Position numbers and translations under genes: made by a program. From NCBI RefSeq assembly GCF_017875765.1, contig NZ_JAGGNA010000001.1:3065001-3129000 (forward strand): a DNA stretch of 64,000 nucleotides, given 5' to 3'. Under the pieces are notes generated by a model that saw nothing but the letters and a program-made list of their open reading frames with translations, was not told the DNA's origin and searched no databases. Below, piece after piece: positions 31,497 to 39,727 of the stretch; the stretch's first letter is position 1, and each line of letters opens with the position of its first letter. The stretch comes from Flavobacterium sp. CG_23.5. GTDB taxonomy: Bacteria > Bacteroidota > Bacteroidia > Flavobacteriales > Flavobacteriaceae.

Positions 31497-32462
31497 TGGC
31501 TGTAGTTGTTGTTCTTCAAGTATAAATGTCAATTGTTGTGGTTCATTGTAACTTTTCACGTTACTTGTCAATTGTGATTGATTTAATCTAATTCTTTCGC
31601 TCATTTCAGAATTTGATATACTGTCTTTTAGTTTTATGTTTGATAACAGTGCTTCATAAACTGCATTTCTATTTGTTTCCTTCCCACCAACGTGATAAAA
31701 ATGTTCTTTTGTAGATACGAAACAATTTTTCCAAACAGAAAACACATAATCATTTGTTCTATATTTATTACTCAGCCAAGTTGATAGAATAAATGAAACA
31801 TTTGATTTATGTAGTCCATTGTTTAAAATTATTTCTTCCTCTTCTGTCCAAGAGTCAAAATAATCTACGTGTCTTCCAATATATGGAGGGTCAGAATAAA
31901 CAAAATCATTAGGCTTTATTTCATTTAAAGTATCTTTAAAATCTTGATGTTTGAATGTATAATCCCCATTCTCAATAATTTGAGATATGTTTTCTACTTG
32001 ATTTGTAATTTTTGTGACTAATGCTTGAGCGAAGCGATTTGGCTTTTTACAAAACGGTACATTAAAACCACCTTTTTTATTAAAACGCATCATTCCGTTA
32101 AAACAAGAACGGCTTAAAAATAAAAAATCAAGAGGATTTCCTTCAAGATTAAATCTTGTTCTTACGTCATAATAATATTTACCATCACTTTCTAATAATT
32201 TTTTTCCTTCTTCTGTAAGATGTCTTTTTACGATACCACTGGTAATTTCTTTGTCTTTAATGGCGTTGTAAAATCTAATTAAATGAGGATTACTATCACA
32301 TAAAAGTGCTCTTTTGGGTCTAACATTAAATGCAACAACACCAGTTCCCATAAATGGTTCTACCCATCTTTCATAGGAAACGTTTTCAACATTTGTTGAA
32401 ATCCATTCGGTAAGTTTTGATTTTATACCCTGAGATTTTATAGGAGGAACAAATATTTTCAT
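31488..32462 (-). CDS. DNA adenine methyltransferase of an EcoRV-like type II restriction-modification system
   Basis: The 324-residue product is a D12-class N6-adenine methyltransferase. [14 protein letters not shown] opens the protein, the SAM motif [12 protein letters not shown] lies at 35-46, [14 protein letters not shown] near 131, and the catalytic motif [13 protein letters not shown] at 190-202. These segments match my recollection of M.EcoRV closely, so the predicted target is GATATC with N6-methyladenine. Its ATG overlaps the endonuclease stop by one base (TAATG), implying coupling. The last codons ATC GAG TAG come from the group II intron remnant on the opposite strand, so the natural C-terminus may have been cut or replaced. 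Confidence 0.93.
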   Translation of the reverse strand: MKIFVPPIKSQGIKSKLTEWISTNVENVSYERWVEPFMGTGVVAFNVRPKRALLCDSNPHLIRFYNAIKDKEITSGIVKRHLTEEGKKLLESDGKYYYDVRTRFNLEGNPLDFLFLSRSCFNGMMRFNKKGGFNVPFCKKPNRFAQALVTKITNQVENISQIIENGDYTFKHQDFKDTLNEIKPNDFVYSDPPYIGRHVDYFDSWTEEEEIILNNGLHKSNVSFILSTWLSNKYRTNDYVFSVWKNCFVSTKEHFYHVGGKETNRNAVYEALLSNIKLKDSISNSEMSERIRLNQSQLTSNVKSYNEPQQLTFILEEQQLQPIE

Positions 32463-33370
32463 TACTTTTTTCTTTTTTTAGCTCCGTTTCCAACTTTATC
32501 AATTAAGTCAGTTCTACCTTTAAATTCGAGAAAATCCCAAATATTAGTAATTGGTACTGCTTTATCATCCCGCATTATTTTAGCATTACCATAGTTTACC
32601 CAATATTCATCGAACCATTCTTCTCCGAGTTTACTAAAAACACCATTTCCAGCTTTCAAATCGTCAATATTATTGACCGAACCAATATTTGCTGTATTTC
32701 CTGAACCTTTTCCATCACTTGCTATTTTCCATTTGGCTACGGCGAAGAAATCAAAATCTTTTATTACTGATGTTATAGATTTTAAGTTCTCAACTTTGGT
32801 AATTTCTCTTTCTCCTATTGGGTCAATTTGGTTACTATAATTTTCTTCGATTTCATTAACCTGAAAAATTTCTATATCAGATAAATCATCGTCGAAATCT
32901 ATTCTTGTGTAAATAACACCTAAACAATAATGTCCTGTATATTGATTGTACGGGAATTGAATATTCTTGTCTTTATCTCTTTCTTTGAAATATGCGCCAT
33001 AACTACCTAATGTAAATTTTGCGGACTTATCATCCCTTCTAAATGTTGTTTTTAAATCAAGCGCAAACTTAATTTGATCATTTTCTTTATTTACAAAGGT
33101 TAAGTCAGGATAATAGTTTTGATGAGTTGCCAAAATAATTTTATAGCCTGCATCATTTGCAAATTTTAGAATTACAGGGAAAATGTGGATTTCAAGAATT
33201 TTTGAAACAATTTTTGTATCCGAAGAAATTGTGTATATATTTTTGTAGATGTCAATAAATCCTTTTACAGTCCATTCTCCAGTTTCCGTAGAAACGTGTT
33301 TTTTTAAATCGTCGACAAATTCATTTAAAGATTTCTCAAATTCAGCAACATATTTTTCTTTAATATTCAT
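32462..33370 (-). CDS. type II restriction endonuclease, EcoRV family
   Basis: The 302-residue product matches EcoRV in its catalytic set and spacing: Glu60 ([12 protein letters not shown]), Asp89 (YPD), Asp105 and Lys107 (LDLKT), equal in spacing to EcoRV E45-D74-D90-K92. The recognition loop GSGNTANIG (222-230) matches EcoRV GSGNTTNIG, and the Q-loop reads HQNYYPD. The predicted target is GATATC. It is about 55 residues longer than EcoRV (245). I chose ATG 33370 because the longer frame starts with a TTG that lies inside the promoter -7 box. The endonuclease gene precedes its methyltransferase. Confidence 0.93.
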   Translation of the reverse strand: MNIKEKYVAEFEKSLNEFVDDLKKHVSTETGEWTVKGFIDIYKNIYTISSDTKIVSKILEIHIFPVILKFANDAGYKIILATHQNYYPDLTFVNKENDQIKFALDLKTTFRRDDKSAKFTLGSYGAYFKERDKDKNIQFPYNQYTGHYCLGVIYTRIDFDDDLSDIEIFQVNEIEENYSNQIDPIGEREITKVENLKSITSVIKDFDFFAVAKWKIASDGKGSGNTANIGSVNNIDDLKAGNGVFSKLGEEWFDEYWVNYGNAKIMRDDKAVPITNIWDFLEFKGRTDLIDKVGNGAKKRKK

Positions 33371-33388
33371 ATATTTATTTTCTGGGAA

Positions 33389-33396
33389 CAAATATA
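33389..33396 (-). promoter_or_regulatory. -7 promoter box TAnnTTTG of the EcoRV-like operon
   Basis: The minus strand reads TATATTTG, an exact TAnnTTTG match, ending 18 bases upstream of the ATG at 33370. It overlaps the alternative TTG start at 33391 and so excludes it. Confidence 0.65.
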
Positions 33397-33592
33397 CAAA
33401 ATGTTAATACCAATGTTTCGTTATATTCTGTTTTTCCAAAATGTCTGCCAACTTTTGCATACTCGCTACAAAATAGCATATATATACCCAAAAATGGTTA
33501 GATTATCGCTATTGATTGCGCGTTATGTTTTCAAATATATTAAATTTTTCTTACAAAATTTCTTGAAAGTAATAAATGCTATTGTTATTTCG

Positions 33593-33724
33593 GTCTCGCG
33601 TGAGGGATGGAAGCGGCATCCTTTTTCGTGTTCTCGATACTGCTGTAAAAACAGCAACTCGAACTGACGAAAAAGATACAGCGAACAGCCCGACCTGAAG
33701 TTTTTACGGAAGGACACGCCCAAA
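33593..33724. repeat. dispersed intergenic repeat, copy 1
   Basis: The element runs from GTCTCGCGTGAGGG through GATGGAAGCGGCATCC, a T5...A5 flanked variable hairpin (CTTTTTCGTG / GACGAAAAAG), and AAAAAGATACAGCGAACAGC to ACACGCCC. The ends GCGTGAGGG and ACGCCCAAAA recur in the copy at 41307. It is richer in G+C than its flanks. It lies between the restriction operon and the permease gene and carries no convincing ORF. Confidence 0.65.
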
Positions 33725-33782
33725 ACAAAAAACGAGTTTGTCATTTTCGGCTCCATTTTATGAAATTTCCAAAAAAAGTATA

Positions 33783-33790
33783 TCTTTAGC
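33783..33790 (+). promoter_or_regulatory. near-consensus -7 box upstream of the APC permease gene
   Basis: TATCTTTA matches the Bacteroidota -7 box TAnnTTTG at seven of eight positions and stands 25 bases before the permease ATG. It is plausible as a promoter; the last-position mismatch keeps confidence low. Confidence 0.4.
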
Positions 33791-33815
33791 CAACTAAAAA
33801 CCAAAAACCCAATAT

Positions 33816-35222
33816 ATGGAAGACCAAAAACCAGAAGATTTTAAAAGAGAATTAGGATTACTCGACGGAACCATGCTTGTGGTGGGTTCTATGATAGGTT
33901 CGGGGATATTTATTGTGAGTTCGGATATGGTACGCCAGTTGGGTTCTGCCGGTTGGCTTATCGCTATGTGGGTGCTTACAGGAACCATTACTGTGATTGC
34001 TGCCGTGAGTTATGGGGAGTTGAGCGCGATGTTTCCAAAGGCTGGTGGGCAATATGTGTATATTAAAGAAGCCTACGGAAAACTGATTGGTTTTTTATAC
34101 GGCTGGAGCTTTTTTGCCGTGATACAAACGGGTACGATTGCCGCCGTGGGTGTGGCTTTTGCTAAATTTGCCGCCTATTTGTATGCTCCTTTAAGTGACA
34201 AAAATATTCTGTATGAATTGGGCAGTTTTAAGCTAAATGCCGCTCAAATTGTTTCTATTTTCACTATTATTTTATTGAGTTATATTAATAGTCGTGGAGT
34301 GAAAAACTCTAAGATTTTACAAACGGTTCTTACTGTAATCAAGATTTTGTCTTTGGCAGGTTTGATTATTTTTGGTTTCATGGCTGCGAAAGCGGAAGTA
34401 TGGGATGCCAATTGGACCAATGCCTGGGCGTCGCAATCTATGGATGTGACGAATGGATCTTGGATGCCAATAAGCGGAGTGACATTGATTTCGGCTATTT
34501 CAGCTGCTTTAGTGGGTTCGTTGTTCTCAAGTGTAGCTTGGGAAGGGGTGACTTTTATTGCTGGGGAGATTAAAAATCCAAAACGCAACGTGGGATTGAG
34601 TTTGTTCTTAGGAACCTTAATTGTTAGTGTTATTTATATTTTGGCCAATGTGATGTATCTGGCTGTTGTGCCTTTGCAAGGTATTGCCACGGCCGAGTCT
34701 GATCGAGTTGCTGTTGTGGCTTCACAAGTTATCTTTGGATCAGTTGGGACTTTGATTATTGCTGTGATGATTATGATTTCGACTTTTGCCTGTAACAACG
34801 GATTGATTATGGCAGGCGCCAGAGTGTATTATACGATGGCTCAAGATGGTGTTTTCTTCAAGAAAGCTGCCGAATTGAATAAAGCGAGTGTTCCGGCGTG
34901 GTCAATATGGGTGCAGTGTTTTTGGGCTTCGGCTTTGTGTTTGACAGGGAAATATGGTGATTTATTAGATTTTGTAGTAATCATCGTTTTGATATTTTAT
35001 ATACTGACTATTTTAGGAATATTTATTCTCCGCAAGAAAATGCCAGATGCCGAAAGACCGTATAAAGCTTTTGGATATCCTTTTTTACCGGGACTCTATA
35101 TTGTTATTGCAAGTGCCATTTGTCTGGCCTTATTATATACTAAAACAAGCACAAGCGGATGGGGCGTTTTGATTATGCTGATTGGAATCCCTATTTATTA
35201 CTTGACGAAAGCTAAGGAATAG
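33816..35222 (+). CDS. APC-superfamily amino acid permease
   Basis: The 468-residue integral membrane protein has about twelve hydrophobic segments. It opens with the APC hallmark LLDGTMLVVGSMIGSGIFIV in helix 1, whose unwound GSGIF motif binds the amino acid backbone. The segment SSVAWEGVTFIAGEIKNPKR between helices 6 and 7 resembles L-type (LAT-like) transporters. It probably imports or exchanges a neutral amino acid across the inner membrane. Alanine dehydrogenase lies convergently downstream, which hints at but does not prove an alanine link. Confidence 0.92.
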   Translation: MEDQKPEDFKRELGLLDGTMLVVGSMIGSGIFIVSSDMVRQLGSAGWLIAMWVLTGTITVIAAVSYGELSAMFPKAGGQYVYIKEAYGKLIGFLYGWSFFAVIQTGTIAAVGVAFAKFAAYLYAPLSDKNILYELGSFKLNAAQIVSIFTIILLSYINSRGVKNSKILQTVLTVIKILSLAGLIIFGFMAAKAEVWDANWTNAWASQSMDVTNGSWMPISGVTLISAISAALVGSLFSSVAWEGVTFIAGEIKNPKRNVGLSLFLGTLIVSVIYILANVMYLAVVPLQGIATAESDRVAVVASQVIFGSVGTLIIAVMIMISTFACNNGLIMAGARVYYTMAQDGVFFKKAAELNKASVPAWSIWVQCFWASALCLTGKYGDLLDFVVIIVLIFYILTILGIFILRKKMPDAERPYKAFGYPFLPGLYIVIASAICLALLYTKTSTSGWGVLIMLIGIPIYYLTKAKE

Positions 35223-35223
35223 T

Positions 35224-35249
35224 ATTCAGTGTTCAGTGTTCAGTGTTCA
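35224..35249. repeat. tandem TTCAGTG heptamer repeat
   Basis: TTCAGTG is repeated three times, with a partial fourth unit, immediately after the permease stop codon. Such short tandem repeats in a spacer suggest polymerase slippage; no function is visible. Confidence 0.75.
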
Positions 35250-35432
35250 GGCGAAACAAGTTTGGCGGTGTTTTTAAACATATAAGTAATGTAAGAACTT
35301 GTATATAAAGCTGGGATTGCATTTTATTCAGTTAGGATCTTTTTTAACTTATATGTCTTATATGTTAAAAAAAGAAAGACTGTTTTTCTAGATGGTTAAA
35401 AAATCTTAGCTGCATTTTTAAAAAAAGCATCA

Positions 35433-35469
35433 AAAAAAATCCGTCTCGTTTAATAACGGGACGGATTTT
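35433..35469. terminator. intrinsic terminator between the permease and alanine dehydrogenase genes
   Basis: AAATCCGTC pairs with GACGGATTT, with inner CGTT/AACG pairing, flanked by an eight-A run on the left. On the minus strand this gives a stem followed by a T-run, suited to stop alanine dehydrogenase transcripts. The plus-strand tail is T-rich but short. Confidence 0.8.
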
Positions 35470-35518
35470 CTATTTATAGTAACAAGTGGGAACTTGTTTG
35501 TTTATTCTTTCGAATTAA

Positions 35519-36649
35519 TTAAGCTGTAGCTAAATCATTCAATACAGATGCCACTTCGTTAAAAGGCAATCCCCAAGCTTCAGCTACTCCTCTATAAACG
35601 ATTTTTCCTTCAGCAACGTTCAATCCTTTTTTCAATTCTTCGTTGTCTTCACATGCTTTTTTCCATCCTTTGTTTGCTAATTGCAACGCATAAGGTAAAG
35701 TAGCATTAGTCAACGCTAAAGTAGAAGTATAAGGAACAGCACCTGGCATATTCGCTACGCAATAGTGAACGATATCATCAATGATGAATGTTGGATCTTC
35801 GTGAGTTGTAGGAGTACAAGTTTCGATACATCCACCTTGATCAACCGCTACATCCACTACTACAGTTCCAGGACCCATTAATTTCAACATATCACGAGTG
35901 ATTAAATGTGGCGCTTTTGCACCTGGAATCAATACCGCACCAATAACTAAATCAGCAGTAGCGATAGCTTCAACGATATTGTAATGGTTAGACATAACAG
36001 TAGTTACATTAGCAGGCATCACGTCAGATAAATAACGTAAACGCGCTAAACTCACATCCATAATAGTTACTTGAGCTCCGAATCCAGCAGCCATTTTTGC
36101 AGCTTGTGTACCTACGATACCACCACCTAAAACTAAAACTTTAGCAGGAGGAACTCCCGGAACTCCGCCTAAAAGGATACCTTTTCCTTTTAATGGTTTC
36201 TCTAAATATTTAGCCCCTTCTTGAATTGACATACGTCCAGCCACTTCTGACATTGGTACCAACAAAGGCAAACTACGATCTGCTTTTTCTACTGTTTCAT
36301 AAGCCAAACAAACTGCTCCACGCTCAATCATAGCATGAGTCAATGGCTCAGAAGAAGCAAAGTGAAAATATGTAAACAATAATTGGTCTTTTTTGATCAA
36401 GGGATATTCAGAAGCAATAGGTTCTTTTACTTTGATGATCATTTCAGCAATGCTGTAAACGTCTTCTATTGTTGGCAATAATGTTGCTCCAGCTTCACCA
36501 TAGGCTTTATCACTAAAACCACTGTTTTCTCCAGCACTTGCTTGAACGTAAACGGTATGACCTTGTTTTTTGAATTCAGCAACTCCTGCTGGTGTAAGCG
36601 CTACACGATTTTCGTTATTTTTGATTTCTTTTGGAATTCCGATTATCAT
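35519..36649 (-). CDS. ald: alanine dehydrogenase
   Basis: The 376-residue product is full length for Ald. It opens with MIIGIPKEIKNNENRVALTP and carries the pyruvate-binding Lys in IKVKEP (near 74) and the catalytic His in YFHFASSEPLTHAM (near 96). The NAD fold VLVLGGGIVGTQAAKMAAGF is near residue 170. It interconverts alanine with pyruvate and ammonia using NAD. An Lrp/AsnC-type regulator is encoded divergently 213 bases away, the classical arrangement for an alanine-responsive regulator (inference). Confidence 0.95.
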   Translation of the reverse strand: MIIGIPKEIKNNENRVALTPAGVAEFKKQGHTVYVQASAGENSGFSDKAYGEAGATLLPTIEDVYSIAEMIIKVKEPIASEYPLIKKDQLLFTYFHFASSEPLTHAMIERGAVCLAYETVEKADRSLPLLVPMSEVAGRMSIQEGAKYLEKPLKGKGILLGGVPGVPPAKVLVLGGGIVGTQAAKMAAGFGAQVTIMDVSLARLRYLSDVMPANVTTVMSNHYNIVEAIATADLVIGAVLIPGAKAPHLITRDMLKLMGPGTVVVDVAVDQGGCIETCTPTTHEDPTFIIDDIVHYCVANMPGAVPYTSTLALTNATLPYALQLANKGWKKACEDNEELKKGLNVAEGKIVYRGVAEAWGLPFNEVASVLNDLATA

Positions 36650-36700
36650 ATTTATAAGTTTAATAGTTAATAGTATTATTGAACAACAAAAATAATACAG

Positions 36701-36749
36701 TAAGAAAATATTATTGTTATACGGTTATTAATTAAGAAAATATTAATTT
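36701..36749. promoter_or_regulatory. pair of direct repeats between ald and the Lrp-like gene (operator candidate)
   Basis: TAAGAAAATATTATTGT at 36701-36717 and TAAGAAAATATTAATTT at 36733-36749 are near-identical and spaced 32 bp apart, about three helical turns. Lrp/AsnC proteins bind several phased sites, so these are candidate operators for the divergent pair. AT-richness makes chance similarity possible. Confidence 0.4.
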
Positions 36750-36862
36750 TATTTGGTAATTTAGCAGTAAATATTTCTGAATAAGAAACTTTTTATATTT
36801 CTAAAAAGAAAAAATATCTGAGAATCGGTACTATATCGATTTCATTAACTCTTTTTTTCATT

Positions 36863-37321
36863 ATGATACTAGACGAAACCGACAAAAAAATCTTACGTCT
36901 GCTGCAGGAAGATGCTCATTTGACGCTAAAAGACATTTCAAATAAAATAAATCTTTCCTTGACGCCGGTTCATGATCGTGTGAAACGACTTGAAAAAGAG
37001 GGTATTATAGATAGGTATGTGTCTGTTTTGAACAAAAAAAAATTAGGAATAAACCTGACCGTATATTGTCAAGTAACTTTAGTCAAACAGAATTATGATA
37101 TCTCCGAAGGATTCAACCAATCGATATTGAATTTCCCCGAAGTGGTAGAATGTAATTTCGTTTCCGGAAGTTTTGATTACATGCTTAAAATCGTGTTGCC
37201 GGACATGGAAAGTTACCATCATTTTCATCAAAAGAAATTATCGATTTTACCCGAAGTTTCTCTAATCAATACTTTTTTTGTGATTTCGGAAGTGAAAAGT
37301 ACGACCGTTTTGCCGATTTAG
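36863..37321 (+). CDS. Lrp/AsnC-family transcriptional regulator
   Basis: The 152-residue product has the Lrp layout. An N-terminal winged helix-turn-helix (KILRLLQEDAHLTLKDISNK, then SLTPVHDRVKRLEKEGII) precedes the RAM/ACT-like effector domain with VSGSFDYMLKIVLPDMESYH. Lrp-like proteins form octamers and respond to amino acids. Divergence from alanine dehydrogenase suggests that gene is its target. It is intact and of normal length. Confidence 0.93.
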   Translation: MILDETDKKILRLLQEDAHLTLKDISNKINLSLTPVHDRVKRLEKEGIIDRYVSVLNKKKLGINLTVYCQVTLVKQNYDISEGFNQSILNFPEVVECNFVSGSFDYMLKIVLPDMESYHHFHQKKLSILPEVSLINTFFVISEVKSTTVLPI

Positions 37322-37387
37322 GGTTTTTTGATTGAAATAATGTTGTGAGGCTTTACATAAAAACTGCCGTGAACTGACGTTGTTTGT

Positions 37388-37711
37388 CTAATCTACATAA
37401 GTTTCTTTCAAGATACTTTTTACTTTTTCAATTTCTTTTTCATTCAGATTGCCCACCGTTTTTATTATTCTTTGCCTGTCAACTGTTCTGATTTGGTCTA
37501 AAACAATCCAGCCTTTGGTTTTGTTATGGTTAATTTCAATTCTTGTTGGATAAGTTTTCGAACTACTCGTTATCGGTGCAATGACAATAGTTTGCAAAAA
37601 TTTATTCATTTCGTTTGGTGAAATTATTATCGAAGGACGTGTTTTTTTCATTTCACTTCCAATGGTTGGATCCAGATTGACTAAAACTATTTGATACTGT
37701 TTTAACTCCAT
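37388..37711 (-). CDS. MazF/PemK-type mRNA interferase toxin
   Basis: The 107-residue product matches the PemK/MazF family: YQIVLVNLDPTIGSEMKKTR at the N-terminus, the IVIAPITSSSKTYPTRIEI core strand, and WIVLDQIRTVDRQRI. MazF enzymes cut mRNA at short motifs. The gene overlaps the antitoxin gene by ten bases in the toxin-second order usual for this class, indicating coupled translation. Confidence 0.93.
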   Translation of the reverse strand: MELKQYQIVLVNLDPTIGSEMKKTRPSIIISPNEMNKFLQTIVIAPITSSSKTYPTRIEINHNKTKGWIVLDQIRTVDRQRIIKTVGNLNEKEIEKVKSILKETYVD

Positions 37712-37947
37712 TCTTCGAGATTTTCGTCTTCAAAGAAGTCATTTATTAACAAACTATCGTCGCCATTTTTATGCATTTTTTCAAAAGCATTTTCCCAACC
37801 GCTTCTTGGTTCAGATTTCGGTTTTAGGATAATATATCCTTTTTCAAGAATAAGTTCTACTTTATCCGTGATATTATATTTTTCTAATAAAGTTTTCGAT
37901 AAACGAATTCCTTTAGAATTTCCAATTTGAATAACAGAAATATCCAT
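37702..37947 (-). CDS. MazE/AbrB-type antitoxin
   Basis: The 81-residue product starts with an AbrB/MazE swapped-hairpin DNA-binding domain (VIQIGNSKGIRLSKTLLEKY). It ends with an acidic tail (NDFFEDENLEEWS) of the kind that wraps the toxin. It should bind and neutralise the MazF-like partner and repress the operon. The pair sits just left of the two-gene repeat-bounded array at 38.1-41.2 kb. Confidence 0.92.
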   Translation of the reverse strand: MDISVIQIGNSKGIRLSKTLLEKYNITDKVELILEKGYIILKPKSEPRSGWENAFEKMHKNGDDSLLINDFFEDENLEEWS

Positions 37948-38065
37948 AACCTTTTTAATTTAGTAGCCACAAAGTTATTACATTTTTTTTAGCTTCAACT
38001 ACTTTAAACCATTATTTTTTTTGGCTGTGCAACATAACGGCAGTTTATCCGATAGCTTTCGGGCA

Positions 38066-38087
38066 AAAAACCTATAAAGGTTTTTTA
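38066..38087. terminator. short hairpin with A/T runs between lgt and mazE
   Basis: AAAAAACC pairs with GGTTTTTT around TATAAA. Both strands show stem plus T-run, so it may act in either direction. The GC part is only two or three pairs, so its strength is doubtful. Confidence 0.35.
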
Positions 38088-38125
38088 AGTTAATGTGGAG
38101 TAGCTATAGTTGATATATTGCACGA

Positions 38126-38387
38126 TAGAAAGACACTTTTTAAATTATATACAATTGTTTTTCGAATTTTTTAGTGGCGTAAAAAAATTTTAACTTCTGC
38201 AAAAACAGTATTCCATAAAAAAAGAAGCAATCTAGCCTCTTGAATTTCCTAAACTTCAATCACGATAAACCCATAGGAGCGGAATCACAACCAGTTTATC
38301 CCACTTTTTTATATTTTATTGGCGTTCGATGAATTTCATTTCGTTCAACAGAGGATTCATTGTTAGTTTTGCAAGCCCAACAAACCC
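38126..38387. repeat. outer half-joint J0 (right half of the ~420-bp repeated joint)
   Basis: This segment aligns with 39497-39700 in the joint between lgt and the T9SS gene. Shared stretches include TGTTTTTCGAATTTTTTA, CTGCAAAAACA, ATTCCATAAAAAAA, GAGCGGAATCACAAC and TTCATTGTT.GTTTTGCAA. By eye the match is about three quarters of positions over some 170 bp. It contains a decayed copy of the joint's terminator (AGAAGC...GCCTCTT). It directly follows the lgt stop codon in the direction of transcription. Confidence 0.75.
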
Positions 38388-39236
38388 TTAGCTTTTGGTG
38401 GCTGGTTTTTTATTTAGGTTCTTTTTTATTAAATTTTTACCCATAAAATACATTCCTATTATTATAAATGGAATACTCAACATTTGTCCCATATTTAATT
38501 TCATTCCATCTTCAAATTCCACTTGATTTATTTTTACAAACTCAATTAAAATTCTCATTATGAAAATTAAAGTTATTGCTAAACCAAACAAGAAACCATT
38601 TCCTAACTTTATGTTTTCCGTTTTGTAAATGGTAAAAACTATAATGAAAATTATTAAATACGAAATTGCTTCATAAAGTTGGGCTGGATGTCTTGGTATA
38701 TTGTCAACACGTCTAAATATAAATGCCCAAGGCATTGTAGTCGGATTACCAATCATTTCTGAGTTCATTAAATTAGCAAGTCTTATAAATGTTGCACCAA
38801 GTGGTGCAACAATGGCAATTAAATCAAGTATTTTAAGATATTTTATTTCGTATTTTCTTGAATATAAATAAAGTGAAACAATCAATCCGATTGTTCCGCC
38901 GTGGCTTGCTAAGCCAGTATAGCCAGTAAATTTTATTTCTCCGATTTGATTTATTTTGATTGGTAAAAATATTTCTAATATATTTTTTGAATAATACTCA
39001 AAGTCATAAAATAGACAATGTCCAAGTCTTGCTCCGACAAGAATTCCAACTATACCGTATATAAACAACGCTTCGTGTGCGCTATCTTTTAAGTTTTCTC
39101 TTTTGAAAATTCCTTTTAGAATGTATGCGCATAAAAGTAAACCAGAACCAAATAACAGTCCGTAATATTTTAATGGAAACCCGAAAATATTAATTATTTG
39201 CGAGTCAAAATCCCAATTTATGTATAATTCAATCAT
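38388..39236 (-). CDS. lgt: prolipoprotein diacylglyceryl transferase
   Basis: The 282-residue multi-pass membrane protein has the Lgt signatures GARLGHCLFYDFEYY, GLASHGGTIG and RLANLMNSEMIGNPT (the last with the conserved Arg-Asn), then RHPAQLYEA near the C-terminal third. Lgt adds diacylglyceryl to the lipobox Cys of prolipoproteins. The gene lies between half-joint J0 and full joint J1, in the manner of a cassette, so it may be an extra copy beside a core chromosomal lgt (inference). The frame is intact. Confidence 0.92.
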   Translation of the reverse strand: MIELYINWDFDSQIINIFGFPLKYYGLLFGSGLLLCAYILKGIFKRENLKDSAHEALFIYGIVGILVGARLGHCLFYDFEYYSKNILEIFLPIKINQIGEIKFTGYTGLASHGGTIGLIVSLYLYSRKYEIKYLKILDLIAIVAPLGATFIRLANLMNSEMIGNPTTMPWAFIFRRVDNIPRHPAQLYEAISYLIIFIIVFTIYKTENIKLGNGFLFGLAITLIFIMRILIEFVKINQVEFEDGMKLNMGQMLSIPFIIIGMYFMGKNLIKKNLNKKPATKS

Positions 39237-39282
39237 TTTTTTTTATTAATTTCTATTTTCTGCGATTTTTCGGTAAACTAGC

Positions 39283-39700
39283 CACCAACTCTTAGATAGA
39301 TGCAACTCCTTAAAATTGCTAACTATTTAATGTATTGATTGTCACTGTTTTAATTTCTACAATACAAAAAAGACATTGCATTTTTTTGTACTAATAAATC
39401 TTATATTTTAAATTCCTATTCCTAATTAACATTAAGGAATTTAACTATGAATAAATGCAGTTACAAGGAATCAAATGTAGCGCTTTATTCTTACAAAATA
39501 AAGACGCTTTTTAATTTTTGTACAAATGTTTTTCGAATTTTTTAATGGTGTAAAAAAGTTATAAGTACTGCAAAAACAATATTCCATAAAAAAAAGAGGC
39601 GCTTACGCCTCTTTAATTTCTTAACATTCAATAATGATAGCCCCATATGAGCGGAATCACAACAGCTTCGTGGAAAAAATTCTTCATTGTTGGTTTTGCA
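39283..39700. repeat. full joint J1 (repeat between the two array genes)
   Basis: The left part (39283-39496) aligns with 41010-41230 upstream of the T9SS gene. The right part (39497-39700) aligns with 38126-38387 downstream of lgt. At the meeting point, 39480-39507, GCGCTTTATT pairs with AATAAAG(A)CGC as a 10-bp stem with one bulged A and a 7-base loop. The joint thus contains the upstream region of one gene and the terminator region of the next in a single repeated block. Confidence 0.78.
39587..39614 (-). terminator. intrinsic terminator of the T9SS protein gene, inside joint J1
   Basis: AGAGGCG pairs with CGCCTCT around CTTA. On the minus strand the stem is followed by a T-run (eight A residues on the plus strand). 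It lies about 110 bases after the T9SS gene stop. Confidence 0.85.
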
Positions 39701-39727
39701 AACGAAGCTTTTGCTAGTGGTATTAGC

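Noticed and set aside
33401..33667. 88-codon plus-strand ORF next to the restriction operon
   Set aside because: It overlaps repeat copy 1 and the restriction promoter region; composition is non-coding and no family resemblance was seen.
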